Positions 23,429 to 34,999 of a DNA stretch of 64,000 nt are shown here, in pieces. Below the pieces are notes generated by a model, which did no database searches, was not told the DNA's origin, and was given only the letters and a program-made list of their open reading frames with translations. This DNA comes from Cryptomeria japonica (lineage: Eukaryota > Streptophyta > Pinopsida > Cupressales > Cupressaceae), in NCBI RefSeq assembly GCF_030272615.1, contig NC_081412.1, positions 138,264,747-138,328,746 on the forward strand, read 5' to 3'. Within the stretch, counting starts at the first letter, position 1. The number at the start of each line of letters is the position of its first letter. The position numbers were made by a program, and so were the translations under genes.

Positions 23429-23456
23429 CCTTTGTCATTGTTGTCAAAGGGGGGGA
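23429..23456 (+). other. Element C upstream PPT-like module
   Basis: 'cctttgtcattgttgtcaaa' runs into a G7 run, about 85 bp before the true tract. The G-run is followed by a short GA repeat. Confidence 0.65.
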
Positions 23457-23514
23457 GAGAGAGAGTTTGCATGATGATTTGTTGATTTTATTGATGGATG
23501 TTGCCATCAATGAC

Positions 23515-23526
23515 AAAAGGGGAGTT
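23515..23526 (+). other. Element C polypurine tract
   Basis: aaaaggggagtt lies directly before the 3' LTR start TGTTAGCA and is preceded by 'ttgccatcaatgac'. Confidence 0.88.
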
Positions 23527-25715
23527 TGTTAGCATTATGTTATGTCCTGTCATTGATGTCAAATCCTATGATCTAGATTAGGTTCAGATGTGGTATATTG
23601 AGCAGAAGTGTTTGAATAAGGTGTGTTGAGTGTTTGAGTGTTTCTTGGATTTACTAGATGTTTTGACTTTTAGGAAGATATTATAACCAATGAACAACTG
23701 AGGGGGGGGGTGAATCATTTGTTAACAGATTATAACTTTTAATCCACAATACAACCTTAAACAAATAAAGTACCGGTAAAGCACATACATATGTCGATAG
23801 GAACATATATCGGTAAACAATACAACTTAACAATTAACTAGATCATCAATGCAAAGAAACCATACCACATAACACCATGATTTGTACATGGAATACCCAG
23901 AAAGTGAAAAAAAATGGTGGGAAGCCTACCCACAGTCAGATGATACTTCTGCAGAAAGTATGTGATACAATGAGGGGCTTGCACTTGCAAGAAGGTACCT
24001 TGCCTAGAGAGTAATGCTCATTAAAAAAGAGTCTCATTGAATACAGAGAGCCTACAACCATCTCAAGATAAATGGACAACATTCCAATAGAGTGAACTAC
24101 CAGAAATAGCATCTACCATGCCTAATTATAGTTCTGATTAAGCAATGTCAGAGGACTAAATCCTCTTTTGAATCCAATCCGATCACCAATGATCGACCAA
24201 CTCCTCTACCTGAATGATATTACAATATTCGCACATTACATGCCTTGCCCATGACCTTTCCTATAACCATGATACATTACAAAGATTTTCTACCTCTTTT
24301 TTATACAAACCATAAGGCCTAAACCAATTAGGCCAGCCACCTAAAAGATATTACAATAAGATAATTACATAATTCCTTATTACAATGATATGCCATGTCG
24401 TCTTAAGACCAAAACAACAATAACAAATCCATAAATCATCTCAAAACATCTCGGTAACATGTAGAGTACATGTTAGCATGATACCAGACCATAACCTAGA
24501 TAGGTACTAGACCTATTATGGGTCCACCATGCCAAAACAATGTATTCAAGTAGTTGAAGCACGATCAAAGAACATCTTTAGCATCCTGAAACCCATGAAG
24601 AAACTGCACCAACATCAATTATGCATCTTGTCATGATTCCTCAATGAAAGCTCTACCAGTAAAGCTTTAAACCAGTGCCGGTAAGGGTTTACCAGAGTGT
24701 ATGATAGCTTTCAATTACCTAGCCAATACCAACTGACCAAAACATGCTCATGGAGTATATAATACATGAAATCAAACATACTTCACTGATCCAAACATGT
24801 CGGAAGTGTTCAACAGACAGTCTCTTCTATCGATAACACTAGATCTTCTACCAGTAACCAAAACCTATCTGTCGGTAATCAACCATAACAACTAGTGTTG
24901 ACATCAATGACAAAACATCAATGCAACACATAATCAATTCATCCATAATGCCAACAATTATTTAGTGCTATTTTTGGGTCCAGATTGGTTCGAAGATCGA
25001 GGTTTTTGGACTCGACATTGAAGCCATGTAATAGCAGTTATATAGCATGCGGATAATATTTTGGGTATGGCTTTGGTGATGTATGTAACGTGTTGACATG
25101 TTAAATGAGGAATAGTGTAATAAGGTCTTGTTCTCATTCCTTCCCACCATCGAAATGATTAATGAAAACCTATTTTAGATCTTTGTCTTAACCAACATTG
25201 AGGATTATGTTTTTTTGGAGACATTATATGTAGGTCCATGATTTTATGAGTTGATATACGACTTTTTGTGTTAAAGACATGCAAGATTAAAAGAATCCAG
25301 TTATTGTGTGAGTATAGTGTTGTGGATTGTTACCGAAAGCATTTCCGACTATGCAGATTGTGGTTTTTAGTGGTGAATTCTCTTCATCTTTCTTTCTTCT
25401 TCGACAGTGAGCCTTTTTAGGTAGTGAGCCCATCAACAGTGAGCCCACTTGCATTGAGCACATTGTTAATGAGCCATCCTTTGTAAAAGTCACCTTAATT
25501 GGTGTTTACATATAGATAATTAACATTCTCCATGGTTTTTCCCATCTTGGGTTTTCCACATAAATTCTGGTGTTTCTTGTACTTGATTTGTTATGTGAAT
25601 ATAATTTCATGTTTTATCAATTCTACTAATTGTTTTGGATTTGTGAATTAAGATTAAAAGAAAATTTTATTGTCAATTGATTCACCCCCCCTCTCAGTTG
25701 CCCAGATATTCAACA
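23527..25715 (+). repeat. Element C 3' LTR, interrupted by solo LTR E
   Basis: 23527-23684 plus 24962-25715 match the 5' LTR. It ends atattcaaca before AAAAG. The U5 block 'catggtttttcccatcttgg' is at about 25532. Confidence 0.92.
23685..24956 (-). mobile_element. Solo LTR E (copia type)
   Basis: A single LTR flanked by ATTAT (23680-23684 and 24957-24961), confirmed by the empty site in the 5' LTR of C (12195 region). On the minus strand it starts TGTTGGCATTATGG and ends ...CTCAGTTGTTCA followed by TTGGTT, six bases more than a TG...CA LTR. It has no internal domains. Confidence 0.85.
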
Positions 25716-25720
25716 AAAAG

Positions 25721-26485
25721 GGTTTAAAGAGGGGCCCAAATAGGAAGGACCAAGGCATGGTGCCATGGTCCTACCCCATTTTAGGGATAGGACAAGGTGC
25801 CTAGTTGATGTGTAAGGTCAAAATAAAGCAATATTTGCATGGTGCAAGTAGAATCAGGTCACAATCATTCCTAGGGGTGTAAACACTAAGGTAAGGATCC
25901 AAATGCGATAAAAAATGTATAGGGGTGCAATTTTAGGATGTTACACTATCACAATTAAAATCACAATTAACTTAATACTGCAATTGTTAAATATCAAATA
26001 AAAAATCACAATAAACATATGAACATCATATTTAAGTGGAAAACCCAAAATAGGGAAAAACCATAGTGAGAATCACACTCACAGTATGAATAACTGATTA
26101 CAATGTTTTAGCATCAAGGCCAAGGAGCTCATTACACCTGATAAGAGATACAATACTAAGGTGCACAACCTTAGGGAAAGATACAAAATTCAATACAAAC
26201 TACCAAAATAAACACACCTTCATTCAATAGGTATAGGGATTAGATAAATTGAACTGAACAAGATCTATTTATCATGAAATTATCATTGAACCATCATGTC
26301 AACTGACCAATATCATGGCTAACATATTTAACATCAACCACTACCTCAATACACTATCACACTGAAGATATTAAAATCAAAGGTCTTCACAAATTGACTT
26401 TCACATCAAATCTACTTGCATATCATTCACATCCGCTTCACACCAGTTCACACACATTCCATACCTCAACTCATACAACTACACA

Positions 26486-26521
<36 letters not shown>

Positions 26522-26957
26522 ATCATTCATTAAAACCCCCAACTAGGTCAGCCATAGACATAGTAAAAAATATTACATAAATTATGTCACCTGAACCTAT
26601 ACCATTCATTGTGGTCCACTCTAGGAGAGAAAGGGGACTCAAACTCATCACAACACATCCTCTAGAGTTATTCCAACAAACCACACATGCTATAACATTC
26701 ACCAAAGTTGGTATTAATTGTAACATGTAGAACAACAAGAAAACACATTAACCAATCAACCCAAAACCATTTTCCGAGATAGAATGCATAATTTGTCTCC
26801 ACACACACCATGGTAAGATCCATAACAACATCCAATACATATCTAGACCAAAAGGGTATGATACAGATAAGATACACTACCTTAATCAGCAAAAAACCAA
26901 ACTAACTAACATCATTGATCATGGAACAACATAACTTATCTTGCCCATCAAATCAAT
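25721..26957 (-). repeat. Degenerate LTR-like sequence left of element B
   Basis: No coding domains. 'gtggaaaacccaaaatagggaaaaacca' (26036 region, split here by position) resembles the U5 block of the minus-strand copia LTRs in the window, so an old LTR is likely. 25760-25790 has 'gccatggtcctaccc', also found in the element B LTR (28160 region). Its ends were not found. Confidence 0.4.
26488..26519. repeat. (TA)n microsatellite
   Basis: About 16 uninterrupted TA units. Confidence 0.95.
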
Positions 26958-26962
26958 ATTAG

Positions 26963-28616
26963 TGTAGTGTCATAAATTCTACACCCTTTCTAGGGTGGTA
27001 CAATTTCACACTTAGGTTAGCACCCGCCTTAGTGTGTCTTGCATCTTGCATTTCTCATTCCCCTTTAAGCATTTAATTAATTAATTTAATTAAATCTAAG
27101 GTCATGTCTCATCACTTTACACATCACAAAGTTGGGCCCTTTAATCTAAGTGTGCCCCTTTTCATTTTATTCCTCCAATGAATCATTTAATCATAAACCC
27201 TAATTATGTCTTATTTCAACCGTTTAGGCCCGATTTCACATATCAAAACATCTCAAAATCAGATATAACTTTGGGATGCACTCTAATATCATCATACCTA
27301 ACAACCCTGGAAACTTTGGTGAAAAGTTGGTCAGACCATGGTGGGAATGCACATGGTCCGCAAATTTTTTCTGAAAATTTCGGGAGCATAATCCTATGAT
27401 ATGATAGTTCTTAACCCCAAACTATCAATGGTAAATTCAAATCCTAGGTTGGCCTAAATATGAAATTAAGATCTAGGGTTCCATACTTAAGAGCTCTCTT
27501 TCTTCATTTGAAGGGGTCTTCTTCTAAGAATCTAAGAATAGGTTTTTGGAGTACTAGAGCCTTCTTTGCAACGAAAGGGTAGATCTTTAAAGTCTTCAAA
27601 AACATTCAACATTCAACATTCATCAAGCATAATTTTATCAATTGGAGGCTTTTGAAGATGTAGAAGAACAATAGGAGATCACCCACTGATGATTGGCTTG
27701 TACTTGTCCCTTGGGGTTGGGTATGGTTTCATGTTGTTTTTATGTCTTTTCATAAGCTTTATTTTGATTCAAATTCATGCTTTAGATCACTTTTCATTAT
27801 GGATTTAGAGCATTTACTTTGTCAATTATAGGCAATTAGGGTTTACTCTTTAGGGTTGCTCTAGGTTGTTTACTTTCATTCTTAGGATCTTGCATATACA
27901 CAAGGTTCTTGCACACACATTTTTAGTACTTTATTAGCTATTCATGGAGGTGGAATTAACCAACATGGGGGTTTGACTAAGGGAAAAACCTATATAGCCA
28001 CCCCAAATCTTCCATTTTCAGTTGCAGGTGCATAAACAAGAATCCAGGAGTAGCTACAGATCTGGAACAGACATCTACACCACCTCGAAATCTCAAAAGT
28101 GCAAAAATATGTCAAGGATAGGGGCATGAAACCTTGGTCCTTCCCAGGATAGTGGCATGGTACCATGGTCCTACCCTCAGTCAATAGGACTTGACCAAAC
28201 AATAGTTTGCAAATCTTATAATCCCTCCTATCAGTTGCAACTCTAGAATTGCAGAATCTAGATAGTGGCATGGCATCCTGGTCCAGATATTTATGCTTAG
28301 ATTTCAAACATAGGTACACCTCTAATTTTTCCTTCTGATCTGTACTTTTTAGCAGTGTATCAGTTGTTCTTTGATCTACATTCTCATATTAGTATTTTCT
28401 TGCTTACTTGCTTTCTAGGTTAGATTGCATTTTGCATCATTCCTCTCTCTCATTTACAACAAAGGAATAGAAAAACTAAGAGGTAATCCATGGCTCTCTC
28501 TTTCTCATAATAAGTAGTCGATGTGCGTTATCTCCCTAGGCTCTTTCGTATTCCATGAGTGTGTATGAAAGTGGGATTAGGGTTTCCATACTTAGTCTCA
28601 CTTTTACCCCTACACA
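26963..28616 (+). repeat. Element B 5' LTR
   Basis: Partner of 38032-39667. A TATATAG word at 27991-27997 (39041-39047 in the other LTR) is the likely TATA box. The LTR ends ccctacaca. Confidence 0.95.
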
Positions 28617-28620
28617 TCTT

Positions 28621-28638
28621 TGGTGAATCCAACGTGAA
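28621..28638 (+). other. Element B primer binding site
   Basis: tggtgaatccaacgtgaa lies four bases after the LTR. It starts TGG as expected for a tRNA CCA end. I cannot assign the tRNA by eye. Confidence 0.6.
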
Positions 28639-28795
28639 AACAATTTCATTTACATTGCATTGAATTTTTAGATCTAGATCTAGTTTAGTTCATTTCAAAC
28701 ATAAAAGAAAAAAAAAAAAAAAGAGAGAAAAAAAAGAGAGATTGGTTTGTTTCATTTTCCTTGCATTGTGTGTTTAAGTTTCATGCAATTTTCAT

Positions 28796-29533
28796 ATGTC
28801 AGATTTCTATTTACAAGATGTTCATGCTTTTGATGATGTATGCAATTTTGTTTATTATGAGTTTAGTAAGGATGAATTAGATGAATCTCTAGATGAATTT
28901 TTGAACCCTAAGCCTTCTAAACCCTCATTTTGCCAAAAATTAGTCAACCTTGTTACTATGCCATTTCATGGTGATGAGAAAGATAAGTTGAATGATTCCT
29001 CTCATGGGTACATTCCTATCAACTCCTCCACTGGATCTAACAACATAGTTGATTCCCATGATTCCCTCTATGATGTTATGTCTACTTTCAAATCCAAAGA
29101 TAAGCCTTTCAATCACTATGACTATGCTTTATTGGATGATGCCCTTGATGACTTTATTTCTTTGCCTAAACTTTCAAACAAGAATAATGCATCTAAAAGG
29201 TTAATCAATATGATTAATATAAATGAACATAGAAAACCACTTTTTGTTGTCCAAGGTTCTTGTCCTTCTCCAACTTCACCTCTTCCAAATCAACCTCTTT
29301 TCACGGTTGAAGATGGATATGGTCATGATTCCTTTAGCACTCCAAATAAACCTATCATTATGGTTCAAGGAAGGAATCCCACTAAGATTCCTTATAGCTA
29401 TGTTAGACAACTAACTAAGGAGAGCTATAATGCAGTTGCCCATACCTATGACATGAGAAACAATAGGCAACCTAACCCTCCTCCGGTTGTTCCAACTTCT
29501 CTACCTAATCCTCAATTCATTCTTCCTCAATAA
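28796..29533 (+). pseudogene. Element B Gag-region reading frame
   Basis: 245 codons from ATG to TAA, 180 bp after the LTR, in the position of gag. It is rich in Asp, Ser, Asn and Pro, with repeated 'PL(F)VVQG/PLFTVEDG/PIIMVQG'-like segments (about residues 150-205) and a proline-rich end. I see no capsid motif and no CCHC knuckle. It may be the front of a longer Gag whose rest is lost, or a replacement protein. It resembles no family I can name. Confidence 0.5.
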
Positions 29534-29599
29534 CCTCACATTTCACAAACCCTTGGTAAGGAATATAATCTTGTCGAACAACTTAAAGCTACTCCTGCC

Positions 29600-30186
29600 A
29601 AGATATCCCTTTGGGATTTGCTTCAAACTTCCTCAGCTCACCATGGAATGCTACAAGATGCCTTGAAAACATTGAATGTTCCACCCATAGTGACATCCAA
29701 TAATATGGCTTCCTTGATTCACTCTATTACATCACCTAAAGCTCAAATTATTTTTACACAAGATGAGTTGCCTTCTATTAAAATTCAACAACAATATGAT
29801 CCCTTAATGATTGTGGTTATCATAAATGATAGTGCGATAAGGCGAACATTAGTGGATAATGGTTTTGCCTTAATGTTCATAGCATTAACTTGTTGCATAA
29901 GATCAATGTTGATAAATCTTTTATCAAGCCTGATTTTCTCACTATCCGTGGCTTCGATAATGTTGCCAAATCTTCACTAGGTATCATCACCTTTCCTGTT
30001 AAAGTAGGTCCTATTACTTTACCTACTCCTATCCATGTCATGTCTGGAGAGTTGACATACAACTTGTTGCTAGGGAGACCTTGGATTCATAACATGCAAG
30101 TTTTTCCCTCTACATTGCATAGGCAAATTAAATTCATTTACAACAATACAACATACATGTCCTTGTTAGGAGACACAAGATTCTAG
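29600..30186 (+). pseudogene. pol: Element B aspartic protease
   Basis: 'LVDNGFAL' with the active-site triad DNG at 29855-29863. Plant Tat-type elements commonly have DNG or DGG where other elements have DSG or DTG. The upstream 'FTQDELP' and downstream 'VGPITLPTPIHVM...YNLLLGRPWIH' blocks are typical of this protease and its flap/end region. A frameshift near 29890 splits it into 29618-29980 and 29890-30186. Confidence 0.8.
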
Positions 30187-31289
30187 ACTTGTTTACAAAC
30201 ATCAAGTTCTAAATCCTCTTCAATCAATTCTTCCCCAACAATCTTAGACAATCCCTCTAAAGCTTCTACTCCGATTAGTATGAATAGTTCATCAAAACTA
30301 TCTCCTATATCTAGATCGATCCTCGATACTTCCTCAAGTGGACCTAAGGTTCTTGAGGAAGAATCTTCTCAACCTGATTCTATGATTGAGAATATTTTCT
30401 CTCCTGAAGAGTTTCTTGTAAAAGATGATTGGGGATCCCTTGATTTCAATCGTACTTTTATAGGGGAATACAAAATTCCCCCTAGAGAACCTAAGGTCGA
30501 AAAGAAGAAAGAAGAAGAAGAACCTAAAAAGCAATCAACTTTATCTGGGCCATTGGGTAATAACTTTGTGGTGACTTCTCAGATTTCATCTCCCTTAGTT
30601 TTTGGTTTAGAGTATTTTGATCCTTCACTTTTTGAAAACTCTCCTTCATCTTTAGAAATGACTAACCTTTATGGTCCTAGTTTTCACATCCTAGCTAGGT
30701 GTGGATATAATGGAAATGGATGTGGTGCTCAAGAACAAGGGATTAAAGTTCCCTTGGAAAACAACTTTTGTGATATGACATTTGGGCTTGGTTAAGATCC
30801 TTTCAAGCGTATTAAAGCCTCTAGGAGACCATCTATTAGTGTTAATGTAATTTTTGGTTCTCTCTCACTAAAATATCCAAAATATATTGACTTTGATCCT
30901 TCTTATGCCTTTGCTTTGGATGTTTTTTTCTATTGATGTTTCCTTAGCTGAATTCTTGGGAGCTTATGACAACCTACCTCATTATCACCATAACCGCAGT
31001 TTTCCCTATTGTTTAAATGCGGAAGCTTACTTTGGGAAATAAAGAAATAATGATGAGATAGTTAAAGAATTTCCTCAATTGAGAGATACTCCTCAACAAA
31101 TCAATCTCCTAATAAATGACACTATTGATATCAAGATGGATCCTTGTGTTGAAGATAAGATCATCAAGATAGGGAAACATCTTGACAAGGAAGAGAAGAA
31201 ACAATATGCTAAGTTGTTACATGAATTCCTTGAGTTCTTTTCTTAGATATATTCTGACATTCTTGGTGTAGATCCTAAGATTGCCAATC
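30187..31289 (+). other. Element B protease-RT spacer with a linker frame
   Basis: A 171-codon open frame at 30280-30795 is rich in Ser, Pro and Glu, with a Lys/Glu run near 30500. It is the variable linker of the polyprotein. From about 31100 the sequence reads into the RT N-terminal extension ('KEEKKQYAKLLHEFLEFF', 'NHNIVLIPNAKPV'). Confidence 0.6.
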
Positions 31290-32313
31290 ATAACATTGTC
31301 CTAATTCCTAATGCTAAACCTGTGAAGAAGAAGATTTGAAAGATTAACCCTAAGGTGGCATTACTTGTTAAAGCTGAGATTGAAAAATTGTTGGATGTTG
31401 GATTCATCCGTCCTATCAATTTTTCCTCATGGATTTTGAACATTGTGGTTGTGGCTAAAGATGAAAACAAGATTAGGATATGTACTAATTTTCATGATTT
31501 TTACAAGGCCTCTTTAAAAGATGATTTTCCATCCTATCAATTTTTCCTCATGGATTTTGAACATTGTGGTTGTGGCTAAAGATGAAAACAAGAATAGGAT
31601 GTGTACTGATTTTCATGATTTGAACAAGGCCTCTTTAAAAGATGATTTTCCCCTCCTGAATATTGATATGATAGTGGATTCGGTAGCAGGGCATGCTTCA
31701 CTATCCTTTATGGATGGTTTATCAAGATATAATCAAATTTTCATCGATCCCCAAGCTCAATATAAAACTGCTTTCACCACTCCTTGAGGTACGTTTTGTT
31801 GGATTGTGATACCTTTTGGATTGGAAAAAATGCAAGTGCAACCTATCAGCATGCTATGACTCTCATCTTCCATGACTATATCCATAAGACCTTAGAAGAT
31901 TACGTAGATGACATCTTAGCCAAATCAATTCTTTCTATAGATCATGTTAAGATCCTTCATCAAATCTTTGAGATAATTCGTAAGTACAACATGCATTTGA
32001 ATCCTCAAAAAAGGTGTTTTTGGTGTGGATAGTGGAAAACTATTCAGATTCATAGTTTCACATCGTGGCATTGAGGTGGATATAAAGAAGATCGATGCTA
32101 TTGTTAATATGCCATCTCCTAAGAATGTTTCTTAACTAAAATAGATTGCAAGGAAAGATCCAAGCTATTTGTAGGTTTGTCTCTCAACTTACGGATCGTA
32201 CCTTTCCCTTCACACAATTTCTTAAAAAGAATATCATTTTCCAATGGAATGAGGATTGTCATCAAGAATTTGAAGACTTAAAGATTTATTTGGCCAATCC
32301 TCCCATTCTTTAA
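31290..32313 (+). pseudogene. pol: Element B reverse transcriptase
   Basis: 'EIEKLLDVGFIRP', a duplicated 'ILNIVVVAKDEN' block, 'DFHDLNKASLKDDFP', 'FMDGLSRYNQI', and the catalytic YVDDILAKS with YVDD at 31901-31912. The thumb/connection starts with 'NPQKRCFW' (about 32010). A 121-bp tandem duplication and several frameshifts disrupt it. Tat-type by context. Confidence 0.9.
31411..31652 (+). repeat. 121-bp tandem duplication inside the element B RT
   Basis: 31411-31531 and 31532-31652 are near-identical, both starting tcctatcaatttttcctc. The length is not a multiple of three, so the frame shifts. The second copy keeps the conserved DFHDLNKA. The first has decayed to NFHDFYKA. Confidence 0.95.
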
Positions 32314-32700
32314 TTGACTATGGCTACTTCCCCTCAAGCTCTTGTAGCCTTATTGGCACAATGTGATAAGGATGGTAGAGAATGCCCGGTTTATTACATA
32401 AGCTGCACTCTACTCAGTTATGAAGTCCGATATTTTGTGATAGAAAAAAAGTGCCTTGCTTTAGTCTTTGCAACCCAAAATTTGAGGCATTATCTCTTGA
32501 ATGTTGAGATTCATGTTATCATTAAATTTGATCCTCTTAAACATCTTTTCTCCAAAACTGACCTTTCTAGATGTTTAGCTAAGTGGGTTACGATGTTGAC
32601 CAAGTTTGACCTTAATTTTGTCTCACAAAAGGCAATAAAGGGTCAAGTGTTGACTGATCATTTAGTTGATGCTCCTTCACCCTTCTCCCTACCTAACCCA
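32314..32700 (+). pseudogene. pol: Element B first RNase H (RT-linked)
   Basis: 'VYYISCTLLSYEVRYFVIEKKCLALVFA' and 'LRHYLLNVEIHVI' are the standard gypsy RNase H/connection blocks. 'LAKWVTMLTKFDLNF' and 'KGQVLTDHL' close the domain. One open frame of 157 codons covers it and runs into the second RNase H. Confidence 0.85.
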
Positions 32701-32739
32701 GAGTCTTTTCCCGATGACTACATTCTTTCCATTGAGGTT

Positions 32740-33115
32740 GATGAGACTTGGGAATTGTACTTTGATGGCTCTAAGTGTCATACATGATCAGGGCCATGGG
32801 TGGTCTTAATCTCTCCTAAAAATAAGCTTATTCCTTTATCACATCATCTCAATTTCCTATGTACCAACAACATTGCTGAATATGAAGCTCTTATAGCTAG
32901 AATTAAAGTAGCCTTGGCATTAAATGTAAAACATCTACATATTTATGGAGATTCTCAACTAATCATAAGACAAGTGATAGGAGTTTATCAAGCCAAGCAA
33001 GACAAATTGTCACAATATAAATATCTAGCTTTATCCTTGTTACAAAAATTTGATTCTTATAACATGGATCCCGTCCCTCGAAAAGATAATTGACATGCTG
33101 ATGCGATGGCATGTG
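32740..33115 (+). pseudogene. pol: Element B second (archaeal-type) RNase H
   Basis: 'WELYFDGSKC' (first catalytic Asp, about 32764), 'CTNNIAEYEALIA' (Glu, about 32870-32900), 'IYGDSQLIIRQV' (Asp, about 32945), then 'RKDN.HADAMA' (last Asp) with a TGA inside at about 33092. Tat-type plant elements carry this extra RNase H between the RT-linked one and integrase. A stop at 32785-32787 separates the N-terminal strand from the rest. Confidence 0.88.
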
Positions 33116-33129
33116 TTGCCTCTCTTGTG

Positions 33130-34463
33130 TCTCTAGAGGACCCCTTGGTAGATCTTTGATTCACTATTCACAACCTTACTACTCCAGTTATTGCTGATAA
33201 TCCTAGTGATGTGGCATATTGTTGCATTATAGATTTTGATGAATGGTACATGCATATCGTGAGATATTTGAGTGATGGTACCTTTCTTGACTCTGTGACT
33301 AGGGCTAGGGTTCGCAAATTGGATGCTAGATACATTATCCTTTCTAATGTTATTTATAGGAGGGGTTATAATGGTCTTCTTCTTTGATTCTTAAACAAGA
33401 CTAAGGTCCCTATTGCTCTTGAAGAAGTGCATTCAGGTGCTTGCAGGGGGCATTTTGGGGGTAGGTCTTTAGTTCAGAGATTGCTCTGAATGGGATATTA
33501 TTGGCACACCATGGAAAAGGATTCCTTTGCATTTGTTAAATGATGTCATTAGTGTCAGCAACATAGCAATTGATCCATGCCCCTACCCAAGAGATTTGAT
33601 CACAAGTAGCATCTTGGCCCTTTTCTACATGGGGTTTGGATCTTATTGGTAAAACATCTCCTCCTTCATCTCAAGGACATACTTTCATTATAACTGCCAT
33701 TGATTACTTTACAAAGTGGGTGGAAGTTTTTCCTCTTCGATTCAATACCGCTGAAGTAATTTGTCAATTTATTTTGGAAAACATCATTTCTTGATCTAGG
33801 ATACCTTCCGCCTTAGTTTCAGATAATGGAATGTCATTTAAAAATAAGAATGTGAAGTTTTATCGAGAAATATCATATTCAACATAAATTCTCTACACCT
33901 TATTATCCTCAATCAAATGGTTAAGCTCAGTCTTCTAATAGGATAATTGAAAAAATTCTTTGAAAGACTATAAACAAGCATGGTAAGGATTGGCATACTC
34001 AATTGACTTATGCTCTGTGGGCTTATCGCATGAGTGTATGTGTTATTATGGGTTGTACTTTTTGTAATCTTGTTTATGGTGTTGATGCCATTATGCCTTT
34101 GGAGTTAGAAATTCCTTCTTTGAGAGTTTCTCTTAGGGTTATAGTGGATGATGACTCCTATAGAGAGAAAAGACTTAAACAACTTGAGATGATCAATGAA
34201 CAATGCATAAATTCCCTAGAACATATTCAAGCATATGATAAGGTTATTCAACATTCCTTCTCGGTAGGGGATTTAGTCCTTTATGAGAATTAGCACAATG
34301 TGAATGCCTTACCTGAGGAGAAAGGAAAGTTTATTCCTAATTGGCTTAGACCATACATCATTGTGGAGGTCTATGGATCAGGTGCTTATAGGATAGAAGA
34401 TGTGGAAGGTACACCTCTCAAGGAACCCATAAATGCTATGCACCTTCATAGATACTATGCTTA
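33130..34463 (+). pseudogene. pol: Element B integrase
   Basis: The zinc domain is near 33425-33560 ('EVHSGACRGHFGGRSL', 'GYYWHTMEKD', then C.xC.C residues with stops). The core has 'AIDYFTKWVEVFP' and 'SDNGMSFKN' (two Asp). At the third catalytic position CAG (Gln) stands at 33928-33930 where relatives have Glu, right after a TAA for Gln. The C-terminus at 34003-34463 ('HSFSVGDLVLYEN', 'YRIEDVEGTPL') ends 'HRYYA' then stop. Many stops and shifts. Confidence 0.85.
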
Positions 34464-34999
34464 GTTTTTCTCTCTCTTTCTCTTTCTATTTCTAGTCTTC
34501 TTTCTATTCTCTCTTTATATTATTTTCTTCAAATTTGGGTAATATGTTAGTATATCTTCATTAAAGTATGTAAGATTAAATGATGTTATATCATTTGGTC
34601 TACATTACTTTATTCTTGAAAAGCATGTTTCATTACTGTATTGTTTGTCTTGGATTATTTTTATGTAAATTGTAATGGATTTACATTTCATATGTGTTAG
34701 GATGTTATACAATTTCTTATGTGTTAATTAGAAATTATATCATGTTGTGTTTAATTAGAGTTAATTAAATCACATTAGTCACATATTTCTCTGGCTTAAT
34801 ACATTCTTCTTTTACATCATCAAAGTAGCATTTGATTAAAGAATTTAGAAATCAATCACATGGAAATTAAATCATATATACATTCTCATTACTCAATATG
34901 TTACTTCTAATCTAATAAATATGTCCATTGTTTAAGCATTAAAAATATTATGATCATGCATGTCATCATATATACATCTATACATCAAAAATCATCTCC
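34464..34999. other. AT-rich spacer after element B pol
   Basis: No coding signal on either strand. It separates pol from the antisense gene. The C/T-rich start (34464-34520) is purine-rich on the minus strand. Confidence 0.6.

Larger units (their letters stand above)
12045..25715 (+). mobile_element. Element C: Ty1/copia retrotransposon carrying two later insertions
   Basis: The LTRs start tgttagcattatg (12045 and 23527) and end tcatca/tcaaca (19257 and 25715). An exact 5-bp target duplication AAAAG flanks it (12040-12044 and 25716-25720). Without D and E it is about 6.1 kb. The domain order is Gag, protease, integrase, RT, RNase H on the plus strand. It is more decayed than A, with dozens of stops. 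Confidence 0.93.
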
